This document shows, in pieces, positions 1 to 9,892 of a DNA stretch of 43,087 nucleotides. The DNA is from Chitinophagaceae bacterium (GTDB lineage: Bacteria; Bacteroidota; Bacteroidia; Chitinophagales; Chitinophagaceae). The stretch is taken from assembly GCA_019695015.1 (NCBI GenBank), contig JAIBAV010000172.1, positions 1 to 43,087 of the forward strand, read 5' to 3'. Within the stretch, counting starts at the first letter, position 1. The number at the start of each line of letters is the position of its first letter. The notes under the pieces were generated by a model, which worked only from the letters and a program-made list of their open reading frames with translations, did not search any database and was not told where the DNA came from. Position numbers and translations under genes: made by a program.

Positions 1-17
1 AAAAACTATGTGGTGTA

Positions 18-1520
18 TTAGTCTATACTCCAACTTATATTTCCATCTTTTTCATCTTTTAATTGTACACCCAATCGTAAAAGTTCGTTGCGAATGGTAT
101 CGCTGGTAACAAAATTTTTGTTGGCTTTAGCTTCTTTTCTTATATCAATTAATAACTGTAATACATCATTCAATATATTGATATCTCCAGTAATATTATA
201 TGTTAAGCCAAATATATCTTCAATAAAAATTTTAAACTGCTGTTTCATTAATGCAATTGTTGCACTACTAATGGAGTTAATTGGTAATTGTTTGTTCTTA
301 ATTCCATTAATAACTGGAACTATTTCAAACATATTTGCTAATACTTTTGCAGTGCTAAAATCATCTTCAATAAATGTTGTAAACTCTGATATTTGTTTGT
401 TTATTTTTTCGTCTAAGGCTGTGTCTGTTGCCTGCCAATTTCCAGCTTCTATTTTCAATAAATTTTCGTAAGCTTCCCATAAACGCTTAAAAGCTTTTTC
501 GCTTGCTTGCAATGCTTCATTACCAAAATCTAAAGTGCTTCTGTAATGCGATTGAAGAATAAAAAATCTAATAGTCATTGGGTGATAAGCTTGCTCTAAC
601 AAAGGATGGTTACCTGTAAATAGCTCACTTAATTTAATTACATTGTTATAGCTTTTACCCATTTTTCGGCCATTAATAGTAATCATATTATTATGCATCC
701 AATATCTAACTGGTGCTGTATGATTGCATACACTACTTTGGGCAATTTCACATTCATGATGTGGAAATTGTAAGTCCATGCCACCACCATGTATATCAAA
801 TTGAGTACCCAAATATTTGGTAGCCATTGCCGAACATTCAATATGCCATCCTGGGAAACCTTCGCCCCAAGGGCTTTTCCAACGCATAATGTGTTCTGGC
901 GGTGCATTTTTCCATAAAGCAAAATCTGCTTTGTTTCTTTTTTCATCTTGATTGTCTAACTCTCTTGTAGTATCTAATTGTTCATCTAAATTTCTACCAC
1001 TCAACATACCATAAGGCATTCCTTTTTTGCTAAAATCTTCATTATATTTATTTACATCAAAATATACTGAACCGTTATTTACATAAGCATAACCATCGGC
1101 AATAATTTTTTCAATCATGGTTATTTGTTCTACAATATGCCCTGTTGCAGTGGGTTCTATGCTTGGTTCTATGTTGTTAAATTGTTGCATAGCCCAATGA
1201 AACATGTTGGTATATTTCTGTACCAATTCCATCGGTTCTAATTTCTCTAAAATGGCTTTAGTAGAAATTTTATCTTCTGCCGCTCTGCCTTCTTCTTCAA
1301 AATGTCCTGCATCTGTAATATTCCTTACATATCGTACTTTGTACCCTAAATGCTGTAAATATCTATAAACCACATCAAAAGTAATATAAGGCCTTGCATG
1401 CCCTAAATGGCTTTCTCCACTTACAGTTGGTCCACAAACATACATGCCTGCATAACCTGGTGTGATTGGTTTAAACTCTTCTTTTTTACGGGTAAGTGAA
1501 TTATAAATTTTGAGAGGCAT
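18..1520 (-). CDS. cysS: Cysteinyl-tRNA synthetase
   Basis: Charges tRNA-Cys with cysteine in the cytoplasm; class I aminoacyl-tRNA synthetase, essential for translation. The 500-residue length is normal for the family. The N-terminal zinc-ligand region MYVCGPTV has Cys29. The HIGH-type signature is HLGH at 38-41. The KMSKS loop appears as KMGKS at 286-290, with Gly replacing the first Ser. The middle of the protein has the family WHIECSAM and HHECEIAQ segments that supply further zinc ligands. The ATG at 1520 directly precedes the conserved [10 protein letters not shown] start. It is transcribed away from fabG and separated from it by a hairpin terminator and a promoter-like TACATTTG, so it is probably monocistronic at this end. 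Confidence 0.97.
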   Translation of the reverse strand: MPLKIYNSLTRKKEEFKPITPGYAGMYVCGPTVSGESHLGHARPYITFDVVYRYLQHLGYKVRYVRNITDAGHFEEEGRAAEDKISTKAILEKLEPMELVQKYTNMFHWAMQQFNNIEPSIEPTATGHIVEQITMIEKIIADGYAYVNNGSVYFDVNKYNEDFSKKGMPYGMLSGRNLDEQLDTTRELDNQDEKRNKADFALWKNAPPEHIMRWKSPWGEGFPGWHIECSAMATKYLGTQFDIHGGGMDLQFPHHECEIAQSSVCNHTAPVRYWMHNNMITINGRKMGKSYNNVIKLSELFTGNHPLLEQAYHPMTIRFFILQSHYRSTLDFGNEALQASEKAFKRLWEAYENLLKIEAGNWQATDTALDEKINKQISEFTTFIEDDFSTAKVLANMFEIVPVINGIKNKQLPINSISSATIALMKQQFKIFIEDIFGLTYNITGDINILNDVLQLLIDIRKEAKANKNFVTSDTIRNELLRLGVQLKDEKDGNISWSID

Positions 1521-1560
1521 AAATATTTTTTGAAATAAAATTTTAGAATAGTTAAGTATG

Positions 1561-1595
1561 CAAATGTATTATAGTAAAATAAAAAACTATTAGCA
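1561..1595 (-). promoter_or_regulatory. Candidate cysS promoter
   Basis: On the minus strand TACATTTG (plus positions 1561-1568) matches the Bacteroidota -7 consensus TAnnTTTG, about 40 bases before the cysS ATG. The upstream -33 position is only a T-rich stretch, not a clean TTTG. Inferred from the consensus alone. Confidence 0.4.
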
Positions 1596-1645
1596 GCAAT
1601 AATATAATAAGCAATGTACCATAACTGTATAAATCAAAAATAATG

Positions 1646-1680
1646 AAAAATAGTTTTCAGTATAATTGAAAACTATTTTT
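1646..1680 (-). terminator. Rho-independent terminator after fabG
   Basis: Perfect inverted repeat with 14-bp arms (1646-1659 and 1667-1680) and a 7-base loop; on the minus strand the second arm ends in a run of T. It lies 24 bases past the fabG stop and upstream of the cysS promoter region, so it separates the two genes. Confidence 0.7.
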
Positions 1681-1703
1681 TAAATTGAAAGGTTAGATGG
1701 TTT

Positions 1704-2459
1704 TTAAATGTTTAATCCACCACATGCACTTAACACTTGTCCTGTAATATAAGAACTCATATCGCTAGCAAGAAATAAAGTTGTATTGGCAATTTCATCT
1801 GCTTTACCAAATCTGCCAAGTGGTATTTTCTTTAAAAAATCATTTGCAGCATCACCATCTTTTAAATAATGTGTCATATCTGTTTCAATAAAGCCTGGTG
1901 CAATGGCATTACATCTAATATTTCTACTACCCAACTCTAAAGCTACACTTTTTGTAAAGCCAATTATACCTGCTTTACTTGCTGCATAGCTACTTTGGCC
2001 TGCATTTCCTCTAATACCAATAATTGAACTCATATTAATTATGCTACCAGCCTTAGCCTTCATCATTGGGCGTGTAACCAATTTTGTAATATTAAAAACG
2101 CTTTTAAGATTGATGTTCATTACATCATCCCATTGTTCAGCAGTCATTCTTAGTAATAAATTATCTTTGCTTATGCCTGCATTGTTTACACAAACATCAA
2201 TATTTCCAAAATCTGCCATTACCTCATTAACAAAGGTTTCGCATTGGGCAAAGTCTCCTGCATTGCTTTTATAGGCTTTAGCTTTTACTCCTAATGCTGT
2301 TAACTGATTTTCTAATTCTGCTGCTTTGGCTGCACTACTATCACTAACATAGCTAAAAGCAATATTACTACCATGCTCTGCAAGTTTTACTGCAATGGCT
2401 GCACCTATACCACGAGCTGCTCCTGTAACAATGGAGGTTTTATTTTCTAACAATTTCAT
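1704..2459 (-). CDS. fabG: 3-oxoacyl-[acyl-carrier-protein] reductase
   Basis: NADPH-dependent reduction of 3-oxoacyl-ACP in fatty-acid elongation; short-chain dehydrogenase/reductase of 251 residues, the normal FabG size. The cofactor motif TGAARGIG is near residues 13-20 and NNAG is near 91-94. The catalytic Ser is in NMSS around 143-145, with Tyr158 and Lys162 in SYAASK. The C-terminus has the GFIETDMT and FLASDMSSYITGQV segments typical of FabG. It stands alone between cysS and the GH3-like gene and is not beside acpP or fabF, so the role is assigned from sequence alone; a related SDR specificity is possible but less likely. Confidence 0.92.
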   Translation of the reverse strand: MKLLENKTSIVTGAARGIGAAIAVKLAEHGSNIAFSYVSDSSAAKAAELENQLTALGVKAKAYKSNAGDFAQCETFVNEVMADFGNIDVCVNNAGISKDNLLLRMTAEQWDDVMNINLKSVFNITKLVTRPMMKAKAGSIINMSSIIGIRGNAGQSSYAASKAGIIGFTKSVALELGSRNIRCNAIAPGFIETDMTHYLKDGDAANDFLKKIPLGRFGKADEIANTTLFLASDMSSYITGQVLSACGGLNI

Positions 2460-2605
2460 AAGTTTACTTTTATTGGGTGGTTTTTATTATTCAATTAAAA
2501 AATAATAATTAATACAAATTAATGAAAGTTTTTGAATGAAAATGAAATTGTAGTAAAAAAGAAAAATGAACTTTGAATTAGGAGTAATTTTTTTAGAAAA
2601 GAGTG

Positions 2606-4117
2606 CTAATTATTAATGAATTGTTTTATTTCATCAATATATTTTCTATCGTTACTTAACCTTGGCACTTTATGTTGCCCACCTAATTTGTTTTTACTTT
2701 TTAACCAGTTTGTAAAAACCGATTTATCTACAGCCTGCACAATAGGCATTCTTAATGCAATATCTAAATGTCTTTTAGCTTCATAATCGCTATTAATATT
2801 TTTTAATGCACAATCTAGTTCATAAGTAAATTCTTTTAAACAAGTAGGTAACTGTTCAAACTCAATCAACCATTCGTGTGCACCATTGCTATTATTAGTA
2901 AAGTAAATTGGTGCAGCAGTATAATCATTCACTTTTGCATTACATTTTTTACAGGCTTGTGCAATAGCTTTATCAGTATTATCTACAATTACTTCTTCGC
3001 CAAAGGCATTAATAAAATGTTTTAATCTGCCAGATACATTTATTTTAAATGGGTTTAAAGATGTAAACTCTATAGTATCACCAATTAAGTACCTCCATAA
3101 ACCACCATTAGTTGAAATTACCAAAGCATATTGCTTGCCAATTTCTACATCTCTTAATCCAATGGTTTCGGGGTTTTCTTTACCATATTCTTCAATTGGT
3201 AAAAATTCATAAAAAACACCATTATCTAAAAACAATAACATTCCTTCGTCATCAAAATTATTTTGAGCAGCAAAAAAGCCTTCGCTGGCATTGTAAGAAT
3301 TGAGGTAACGAATTTCGTTTCCTATTAAATGTTTAAACTGTTCTTTATAAGGTGTAAATGAAACTCCCCCATGCAAGTACAACTCTAAATTTGGCCAAAC
3401 TTCTTTAAGTGTTTGTTTACCTGTAATTTCTAAAATTCTTTTAATAAGTACCAATGTCCATGTTGGAACACCTGATATAGAAGTAACATTTTCTTGAATG
3501 GTATTTTTTGCTATAGCTTCTACTTTTTCGCCCCAATCATCCATTAAAGCAATGGATAGTTCTGGTGTTCTTAACCAGTTTGCCCAAATGGGTGTGTTTT
3601 GAAAAAGTACTGCACTTAAATCGCCATAAGATGCTTCATTATTTACTGGTAAAATTTGATGGCTTCCTCCAATTAATAATCCTTTACCTGTAAGTAAATC
3701 GCTATTAGGATTTAGATGATAATAAGTACTTAATACATCTTTTGTACCTTGATAATGGCAATTGGTAAGGCTTTCTTCAGTTACAGGAATAAACTTACTT
3801 TTATCGCTGGTTGTACCACTGCTTTTTGCAAACCAATAAACAGGTGTGTTCCAAAGTAAATTTTGTTCGCCTTGCATTAGCCTTTCTATATATGGCTTAA
3901 GATCATCGTATGTATGAATTGGAACTGCTTTTTTAAAGTCTCTTATTTTAAATAAATTGGTTAACCCATACTTTCTGCCTATCTCTGTATATTGGGCATG
4001 GGTTACTAAATCTTGCAATACTTCTCTTTGTGCTGCAAAGGGGTTTTGCAGCCATTGCTCTATTCTCCAATAACGTAAACGAGCAAGCCTTGATATGGCA
4101 GGACTAAGCAGTTTCAT
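2606..4117 (-). CDS. GH3-family adenylate-forming enzyme
   Basis: 503 residues resembling the GH3 auxin-responsive family, which in plants joins amino acids to acyl substrates through an acyl-adenylate. Visible family features are the phosphate-binding segment AKSSGTTSDKSKFIP near 110-125, YNASEGFFA near 277-285, and GLWRYLIGDT near 335-344, which holds the conserved nucleotide-contacting Asp. No signal peptide is present, so it should be cytoplasmic. Bacteroidota commonly carry one copy, and the substrate is not known to me. Neighbours (fabG, lptB) hint at acyl or lipid metabolism, but this is weak. The family call is firm; function is not assigned. Confidence 0.88.
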   Translation of the reverse strand: MKLLSPAISRLARLRYWRIEQWLQNPFAAQREVLQDLVTHAQYTEIGRKYGLTNLFKIRDFKKAVPIHTYDDLKPYIERLMQGEQNLLWNTPVYWFAKSSGTTSDKSKFIPVTEESLTNCHYQGTKDVLSTYYHLNPNSDLLTGKGLLIGGSHQILPVNNEASYGDLSAVLFQNTPIWANWLRTPELSIALMDDWGEKVEAIAKNTIQENVTSISGVPTWTLVLIKRILEITGKQTLKEVWPNLELYLHGGVSFTPYKEQFKHLIGNEIRYLNSYNASEGFFAAQNNFDDEGMLLFLDNGVFYEFLPIEEYGKENPETIGLRDVEIGKQYALVISTNGGLWRYLIGDTIEFTSLNPFKINVSGRLKHFINAFGEEVIVDNTDKAIAQACKKCNAKVNDYTAAPIYFTNNSNGAHEWLIEFEQLPTCLKEFTYELDCALKNINSDYEAKRHLDIALRMPIVQAVDKSVFTNWLKSKNKLGGQHKVPRLSNDRKYIDEIKQFINN

Positions 4118-4268
4118 TTTAAAAATAACGTTAGCAAGTTAAGCAATGATAAGAAAAAAATACTTGAAAGTGATATTTTTTTGAAAATTAAGAAGGAAGG
4201 AAAATTGTAAAATAATATTAAGGAGAATGAAACTGAAAATCAATGGTAATATGAAAGTAAATAATTTA

Positions 4269-5051
4269 TTATTGGGAATTTCCCATTTCAATTATCCAAT
4301 CTTTTCGTTTTAATTCAAAATTAGTTCCAAGGTATAAACGTTTTACCTGATCATCATTTGCCAATTCTTCGGCAGTGCCATGTTTAAATATTTTACCATC
4401 AATTAATAAATAGGCTCTATCGCAAATAGAAAGGGTTTCGTTAACGTTATGGTCGGTAATTAATATTCCTATATTTTTATACTTCAGCTTTGCAACTACA
4501 CTTTGTATATCTTCTACAGCAATTGGGTCAACACCTGCAAAAGGTTCATCTAATAAAATAAATTTAGGATCCACTGCTAATGCTCTTGCAATTTCTGTTC
4601 TTCTTCTTTCCCCACCACTTAAACTATCTCCATTATTTTTTCTTACATGATGTAAGTGAAACTCATCTAGCAATTCTTCTAATTTTTCTTTTCGTTGCGT
4701 TTTATTTTTTTTAGTCATTTCTAATACACTCATAATGTTGTCTTCAACAGATAGTTTTCTAAAAACACTTGCCTCTTGTGGTAAATAACCTATGCCCATT
4801 TGGGCACGTTTGTACATTGGTAATTTTGTAATATTACTATCATTTAATAACACATTCCCATCATCTGGTTTTATTAAGCCAACCACCATATAAAAAGTAG
4901 TTGTTTTACCAGCACCATTTGGACCAAGTAAGCCAACTATTTCGCCTTGTTGTAATTTTATGCTAACGTTATTTACAACAGTTCTGCTCTTATATGTTTT
5001 TATTAAATTGTTGGTATGAATTGTTAGGCTCAATGTAAAAGATTTAAACAA
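4269..5051 (-). CDS. lptB: LPS export ABC transporter ATPase LptB
   Basis: ATPase that powers LptBFG extraction of lipopolysaccharide from the inner membrane and its passage to the outer membrane. It shows Walker A GPNGAGKT, an LSGGERRR signature, Walker [13 protein letters not shown] and an H-loop [17 protein letters not shown] before the signature and the overall pattern fit LptB rather than a generic importer ATPase. The reading frame has no ATG before Walker A: the start is TTG at 5051 or, more compactly, TTG at 5033 (LSLTIHTNN...). Last gene of a minus-strand group DUF3822-rsmD-lptB, 55 bases after rsmD. Confidence 0.93.
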   Translation of the reverse strand: MFKSFTLSLTIHTNNLIKTYKSRTVVNNVSIKLQQGEIVGLLGPNGAGKTTTFYMVVGLIKPDDGNVLLNDSNITKLPMYKRAQMGIGYLPQEASVFRKLSVEDNIMSVLEMTKKNKTQRKEKLEELLDEFHLHHVRKNNGDSLSGGERRRTEIARALAVDPKFILLDEPFAGVDPIAVEDIQSVVAKLKYKNIGILITDHNVNETLSICDRAYLLIDGKIFKHGTAEELANDDQVKRLYLGTNFELKRKDWIIEMGNSQ

Positions 5052-5106
5052 AAATAAAGTTAATGTACATGATATTTTATTTTAAAATATTTTATTTAAG
5101 ATCATT

Positions 5107-5646
5107 TTATTCAGCAATAAAAAAGCTGAACAATGTAGTGCCATAATTTCTTACAAAAGAAAAGCCTGTAAATGTTTCATAATTGTTTCTTGGGGTATGT
5201 TCTAACACAAAATAACCATTGGGTGCAAGTAGCTGTTTTTGCATAATTATTTTAGGAATTTCATCAATAGAGCCTAATGCATAAGGTGGACCAGCAAAAA
5301 TAAAATCGTACTTTTCTGTACAGGTTGCTAAAAAATTAAAAATATCTAACTTAAAAACCTGGCAATTTTCAATTTTTAATTGTGCAATATTATTTTTTAT
5401 AAAATTGTACATAACAGCATCTTTTTCTACAATGGTTAAATGGCTAGCACCACGTGATGCTAATTCGTAACTAATACTTCCTGTACCACCAAAAAGATCT
5501 AATGTTTTTATTTGATCGAAAGAAATTCTATTTTGCAGAATATTAAATAATCCTTCTTTGGCAATATCTGTTGTAGGACGAGTATGAGGCATTTTTGAAG
5601 GTGGATTTATTTTTCTTCCTCCAAATTTTCCTGAAATTATTCTCAT
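5107..5646 (-). CDS. rsmD: 16S rRNA (guanine-966-N2)-methyltransferase RsmD-like
   Basis: SAM-dependent N2 methylation of 16S rRNA G966 on the small subunit. It starts with MRIISGKFGGRKI, typical of RsmD, followed by TRPTTDIAKEGLFNIL, and SAM motif I is DLFGGTGSISYELASRG near 50-66. At 179 residues the length is normal. The catalytic motif IV, normally DPPY, reads GPPY here (Gly119, codon GGT), so the expected acidic residue is absent and activity is in question. The start codon overlaps the stop of the upstream DUF3822 gene as ATGA, which suggests translational coupling. Confidence 0.9.
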   Translation of the reverse strand: MRIISGKFGGRKINPPSKMPHTRPTTDIAKEGLFNILQNRISFDQIKTLDLFGGTGSISYELASRGASHLTIVEKDAVMYNFIKNNIAQLKIENCQVFKLDIFNFLATCTEKYDFIFAGPPYALGSIDEIPKIIMQKQLLAPNGYFVLEHTPRNNYETFTGFSFVRNYGTTLFSFFIAE

Positions 5647-6497
5647 ACTTGTAAATTAAAAAATGGGGTAAAATAATATGCTGGAAATTGTGCATTAGTT
5701 TCAAATGCCATTTCATCGGCATTGGGAGATGCAATTAATACATTTGAAAAATGTTGGTTTAATAAATTTATAATGGCACCATTTTGTTCAATAAACCCAG
5801 ATATAATTATTGGATCGGCTTGTGTAGAAAGTTTAAAAGTATTATTTAGGTTTAAGCAATAGTACAACACATCTTCGGGGCAGCTAAACTTAAAGCTTTG
5901 TGCAATTTGTAGTTTATTATTTTTTAGTACAATAACAGAAAATGATTGATGGTAGAAATAAATATTTATATTATTACCCTGTAGCTTTTTATCTTCAATG
6001 GTTAAGTGTTTAAGTAACCCAGAGTAGTGGTGAAATTCGGTAACTGTTAAAAAATTAGTTTTAACCATAGTATTTAATAATGCATTTACTCTGTACACAT
6101 TGTACATAAGTTCACCTCCAAAATCAACACTATCATATTTTACTACAGTATTTTCTTTAGCTCCAAACATTAAATCTAAGTATGCATCGGCGTTAGATGC
6201 ATTAAATTTATGTGCAGGCACTAAAACGTTTTCGTTATTATGGTAAAAAATTGTTACAAGGTTATAGCTTTTATCATGTAACGATGACTGTTTGCCTATT
6301 TCATAAAAAATATCATTCCAGTCAAAATTCGCTTCATCTTCAACAGTAAATACTTCTACTGCAGCAATACTATTATCCTTTTCTGTTCTTACCCAACATA
6401 CGTAATGCCCATTACTTGCCTCTATAAAAAAGTTATTTTTATTTACATGAGTGTAGGTATTTGTATCACCATAAAAGGCTACTAATTTTTGTACCAT
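5643..6497 (-). CDS. DUF3822 family protein
   Basis: 284 residues with no signal peptide or membrane segment. It resembles the DUF3822 family, found mainly in Bacteroidota next to rsmD, as here. Scattered conserved-looking segments include FGAKENTVVKYDSV in the middle and a C-terminal LIASPNADEMAF followed by FPAYYFTPFF. Function is unknown. The four-base overlap with rsmD and the close lptB make it the first gene of a three-gene unit. No catalytic motif could be recognised. Confidence 0.75.
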   Translation of the reverse strand: MVQKLVAFYGDTNTYTHVNKNNFFIEASNGHYVCWVRTEKDNSIAAVEVFTVEDEANFDWNDIFYEIGKQSSLHDKSYNLVTIFYHNNENVLVPAHKFNASNADAYLDLMFGAKENTVVKYDSVDFGGELMYNVYRVNALLNTMVKTNFLTVTEFHHYSGLLKHLTIEDKKLQGNNINIYFYHQSFSVIVLKNNKLQIAQSFKFSCPEDVLYYCLNLNNTFKLSTQADPIIISGFIEQNGAIINLLNQHFSNVLIASPNADEMAFETNAQFPAYYFTPFFNLQV

Positions 6498-6789
6498 AAT
6501 ATGCTATTGCTATGCAATTATATAAAATAAATACTGTATTAGAAAAGGCTAAAGTACAAATAATATAATAGGAAGAGTTTGAAAATAAGTCAATATACTT
6601 TGATTTTTTGATTTTTTGAAGAATAGTATTTAAAGTTTAGGGGCAGGTTTATACTATTGATATTTAAAAATTAAAACAGTTAAATAGTATTATTTCCTTT
6701 TTATAAATTGCTTCATGGGCTTTACAACTAATTAGTTTAAAGTAAAGCCATAATTCATATCTATATTAAAATCCAGAGGAGGAAACATT
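6498..6789. other. AT-rich intergenic region with one hairpin
   Basis: No gene seen. It contains a short tandem of TTTTTTGA-like units near 6598-6620 and an 8-bp inverted repeat (ggctttac at 6718-6725, gtaaagcc at 6742-6749). The upstream signals of the DUF3822 gene must lie here. I could not identify a clean promoter. Confidence 0.4.
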
Positions 6790-6793
6790 AAAA

Positions 6794-6811
6794 AAGCCTT
6801 TTACAAGGCTT
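6794..6811 (-). terminator. Terminator after dnaJ
   Basis: Inverted repeat aagcctt (6794-6800) / aaggctt (6805-6811) with a 4-base loop. Read on the minus strand it is followed by a run of T, eight bases after the dnaJ stop. It ends the grpE-dnaJ unit. Confidence 0.7.
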
Positions 6812-6818
6812 AAAAATG

Positions 6819-7979
6819 TTAATTAAATGCTTCCCGAATTTTTTCAAAAAAACTTTTATCGTTTTTAGAAGGCTGAGGTTTAAAATTAGGGCTATTGTTT
6901 AATTTTTCTAATATCGCTTTCTCTTCAGATGTTAAGTTTTGAGGAGTCCAAACATTTACATTTACTAATTGGTCGCCTCTACCATAACCTTGCACTTCAG
7001 GAAATCCTTTCCCTTTAAGCCTGAAAATTTTGCCACTTTGTGTACCTGGCGGAATTTTTATTTTTGCTCTTCCGTCAATAGTTGGAACTTCTATATTGGT
7101 TCCAAAAGTTGCTTCAGGAAATGAGATATGTAAATCGTATGCAACGTTTAATCCATCTCTTTGTAAATCGGTATGTTGTTCTTCTTCTATTTGAATAATT
7201 AAATCGCCGTAAGACCCTCCTCTTTCTCCAGCATTGCCTTTACCACTCATACTAAGTTGCATACCTGCTTGTACGCCTGCTGGTATATCAATACTAATTG
7301 TTTCTTCTCCATATACTCTCCCTTCTCCTTTACATGCTGTACATTTTGAAGTAACTGTAGAGCCTTCTCCATTACATGTAGAGCAAGTGGTTACGGTTTG
7401 CATTTGACCTAAGAAAGTATTTTGCACTTTACGAACTTGTCCATTACCACCACAAGTTGTACATGTTTGTAAACTATTTTTATCTTTTGCTCCATTGCCA
7501 CCACAAGTTGTACAAATAATATATTTTTTTACCTTCACTTGTTTGGTTACACCGTTTGCAATTTCTGCAAAAGTGAGCTTTAATTTTATTCTTAAATTGC
7601 TACCTCTTTGGCCTCTTGTTCTAGCACCAGCCCCACTACTTCTTCTTCCTCCACCAAAAAAATCTCCAAACATTCCATCTCCAAATATATCTCCAAAATG
7701 GCTGAAAATATCCTCCATATTAGTGTTATGAAAGCCTCCACCACCTGTTCCTGGGCCAAAAGCCTGATGGCCATATCTATCGTATTTTGCTTTTTTATCT
7801 GTATCGCTTAGTACTTCATACGCCTCGGCTGCTTCTTTAAATTTTTCTTCGGCTGCTTTATCTCCAGGGTTTCTATCTGGGTGATATTGCATAGCAACTT
7901 TTCTATATGCTTTTTTAATTTCATCGGGCGAGGATGATTTTGACACACCTAATATTTCGTAATAATCTCTTTTTGACAT
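6819..7979 (-). CDS. dnaJ: Chaperone protein DnaJ
   Basis: J-domain co-chaperone that delivers unfolded clients to DnaK and stimulates its ATPase. 386 residues with full type I architecture. The J domain occupies about 1-70, with the HPD triad in [10 protein letters not shown] Gly/Phe-rich linker covers about 75-120. The zinc domain has four CxxCxGxG repeats (CTTCGGNG twice, [16 protein letters not shown]). A C-terminal substrate-binding region follows. It lies directly after grpE in the same orientation with a 38-base gap, and the pair ends at a hairpin. The ATG at 7979 begins [12 protein letters not shown], the normal start. Confidence 0.98.
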   Translation of the reverse strand: MSKRDYYEILGVSKSSSPDEIKKAYRKVAMQYHPDRNPGDKAAEEKFKEAAEAYEVLSDTDKKAKYDRYGHQAFGPGTGGGGFHNTNMEDIFSHFGDIFGDGMFGDFFGGGRRSSGAGARTRGQRGSNLRIKLKLTFAEIANGVTKQVKVKKYIICTTCGGNGAKDKNSLQTCTTCGGNGQVRKVQNTFLGQMQTVTTCSTCNGEGSTVTSKCTACKGEGRVYGEETISIDIPAGVQAGMQLSMSGKGNAGERGGSYGDLIIQIEEEQHTDLQRDGLNVAYDLHISFPEATFGTNIEVPTIDGRAKIKIPPGTQSGKIFRLKGKGFPEVQGYGRGDQLVNVNVWTPQNLTSEEKAILEKLNNSPNFKPQPSKNDKSFFEKIREAFN

Positions 7980-8017
7980 GGCTTGTTGGTTTGTGTTTCA
8001 AACACTAAAGTTTTATT

Positions 8018-8581
8018 CTATTTTCCTACTACAACTTTTGCAAAACGAATAATTTTATCTTTTATATAATACCCTTTTTGAATTTCGTCTAAAACTTTTC
8101 CTTGTAAGTTGTTGCTTGGTGCATCAATTTCTGAAATAGCTTCATGTTTTTCTACATCAAAATCTGTATGTATGCTTTCAAAAGATTTTAATCCTTTGCT
8201 TTGTAAAGCTGACTTTAACTTATTAAATACTAGTTTAACGCCTTCTTTATTTTGTTCAAAATCTGTTGTATTTTCTAATTGTATTTCAGCACGGTCAATA
8301 TCATCTAAAACATCTAATAAAGAAAGAATAACATCTTTACTGGCAGAGTCTATTAATTCATATTTTTCTTTTGCAGTCCTTTTTCTGTAGTTATCAAAAT
8401 CGGCGGCTAATCTTAAGTATTTATCTTTTTGTTCATTTAATTCTACTTTTAGTTTATCTACAGCACTTTCTTCCACATTGTCATTCAAATGTGTAGTACC
8501 TGCTGCATTTTCGTCAGCATTAATATTCATGGTGCTTTCTGTGGCTTCATTTGCCTTTATATCTTTTTCTTCCATATCCAT
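8018..8581 (-). CDS. grpE: Nucleotide exchange factor GrpE
   Basis: Releases ADP from DnaK in the DnaK-DnaJ-GrpE cycle. The acidic, disordered N-terminus (about 1-45) is followed by a coiled coil with LAADFDNYRKRTAKEK, the family signature. The C-terminal beta domain ends with VLDEIQKGYYIKDKIIRFAKVVV. The frame extends to a TTG at 8608, but ATG at 8581 (MDMEEKD) or 8575 is the more likely start, giving about 187 residues. It is followed by dnaJ 38 bases away, so the two are expected to be co-transcribed. Confidence 0.95.
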   Translation of the reverse strand: MDMEEKDIKANEATESTMNINADENAAGTTHLNDNVEESAVDKLKVELNEQKDKYLRLAADFDNYRKRTAKEKYELIDSASKDVILSLLDVLDDIDRAEIQLENTTDFEQNKEGVKLVFNKLKSALQSKGLKSFESIHTDFDVEKHEAISEIDAPSNNLQGKVLDEIQKGYYIKDKIIRFAKVVVGK

Positions 8582-8699
8582 TTTATTGGGTTTAGGAGTA
8601 TTGTACAAATAGTTTGCCGTTAAAAGGAATAGGAAAAAATGACATAACTACAATCTATAAACTACAAATAATGTATTACTACACGATGATAAAATATGC

Positions 8700-9794
8700 T
8701 TATTGCATCATTGCAATAAAATCATCAAATAAGTATCTACTATCATGAGGGCCAGGTGTAGCTTCTGGATGGTATTGAACAGAAAATGCCGGCTTGTTTT
8801 TAAGCCTTATTCCTTCAATACTTTCATCATTCAAATTTATATGAGTTATTTCAACCAATTCATTTTCTTTTACTGAATTTGGTTGTACACCAAAACCATG
8901 ATTTTGTGTTGTTATTTCACATTTACCTGTAATTAAGTTTTTTACAGGATGGTTTAGCCCTCTATGTCCATGATGCATTTTAAATGTTGCAATTCCGTTT
9001 GCTAATGCCAATAATTGATGCCCTAAACAAATACCAAATACAGGTTTGTTTTCTTCTAAAATTTCTTTTACTGTATTAATGGCATACTGCATTGCAGCAG
9101 GGTCTCCTGGGCCATTAGATAGGAAATATCCATTAGGATTATATGCTTTTAATTCGCTAATAGAAGTTGTAGCTGGAAAAACTTTAACGCTTACTCCCCT
9201 TTCCACTAAACAGTTTAAAATATTTTTCTTAATGCCAAAATCTAAAACTGCAATTTTTATTTCTGCTTCTTTATTACCCAACTCATAAGGTTGATTAGTA
9301 CTTATGGTGCTTGCTAATTCTAAACCATCCATATTGGGGCAATTAGCTAATTTATTTATTAAAATTGTAATATCTTGTTCGTCTGAGGATATAATACAAT
9401 TCATAGCACCTTTGGTTCTTACGTGTGCCACCAATGCTCTTGTATCTACCCCTTCAATAGCAACCAAATTATTTTGTGCTAAATATTCTTGCATAGATTG
9501 GTTGGCTTGTATTCTGCTAAATTGTTCTTCTAAATTTCTTCCTATTAATCCGTTTATTTTAATACTATCGCTTTCTACTTCATTCTCTTTAATTCCATAA
9601 TTACCAACATGAACATTATTCATTATTAAGATTTGACCGGTATAACTAGGGTCTGTAAATACTTCTTGATAACCTGTCATACCTGTATTAAAACAAAGCT
9701 CACCAGTTGTTGTACCAATTTTTCCAAATGCTTTACCATAAAAAATGGTACCATCATTTAAAAGTAAAATTGCTGTATTATTAGTTAAGGACAT
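8700..9794 (-). CDS. carA: Carbamoyl-phosphate synthase small subunit
   Basis: Glutaminase subunit that supplies ammonia to CarB for carbamoyl phosphate, used in pyrimidine and arginine synthesis. 364 residues. The N-terminal CarA domain contains ELCFNTGMTGYQEVFTDPSY. The class I glutamine amidotransferase domain has the nucleophile Cys256 in GICLGHQ and His342/Glu344 in QYHPEAT. carB is not in the window. It follows rplQ in the same orientation, an arrangement common in Bacteroidota, but a hairpin at 9829-9858 separates the two, so it may have its own promoter or rely on read-through. Confidence 0.97.
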   Translation of the reverse strand: MSLTNNTAILLLNDGTIFYGKAFGKIGTTTGELCFNTGMTGYQEVFTDPSYTGQILIMNNVHVGNYGIKENEVESDSIKINGLIGRNLEEQFSRIQANQSMQEYLAQNNLVAIEGVDTRALVAHVRTKGAMNCIISSDEQDITILINKLANCPNMDGLELASTISTNQPYELGNKEAEIKIAVLDFGIKKNILNCLVERGVSVKVFPATTSISELKAYNPNGYFLSNGPGDPAAMQYAINTVKEILEENKPVFGICLGHQLLALANGIATFKMHHGHRGLNHPVKNLITGKCEITTQNHGFGVQPNSVKENELVEITHINLNDESIEGIRLKNKPAFSVQYHPEATPGPHDSRYLFDDFIAMMQ

Positions 9795-9828
9795 GATGTT
9801 TTAAATGGTTTTGAATATTGCAAAATAA

Positions 9829-9858
9829 AAAAGGCAAGAAGTAATTTCCTTGCCTTTT
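9829..9858 (-). terminator. Terminator after rplQ
   Basis: Inverted repeat aaaaggcaag / cttgcctttt (arms 9829-9838 and 9849-9858) with a T-run on the minus strand, between rplQ and carA. It probably ends most transcripts of the ribosomal operon. Confidence 0.75.
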
Positions 9859-9892
9859 CTTGAAAACTTTTGAACATTTAATTAAATTAAAA

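Noticed and set aside
88..471. Plus-strand ORF of 127 codons opposite cysS
   Set aside because: It lies entirely within the certain cysS gene on the other strand, has no recognisable motif and fits antisense reading of a low-GC gene.
6598..6620. TTTTTTGA short tandem units
   Set aside because: Only about three imperfect copies in an AT-rich spacer; likely low complexity.
7495..7811. Ser/Pro-rich ORFs opposite dnaJ
   Set aside because: They are the complement of the Gly-rich and zinc-finger part of dnaJ, which explains their odd composition.
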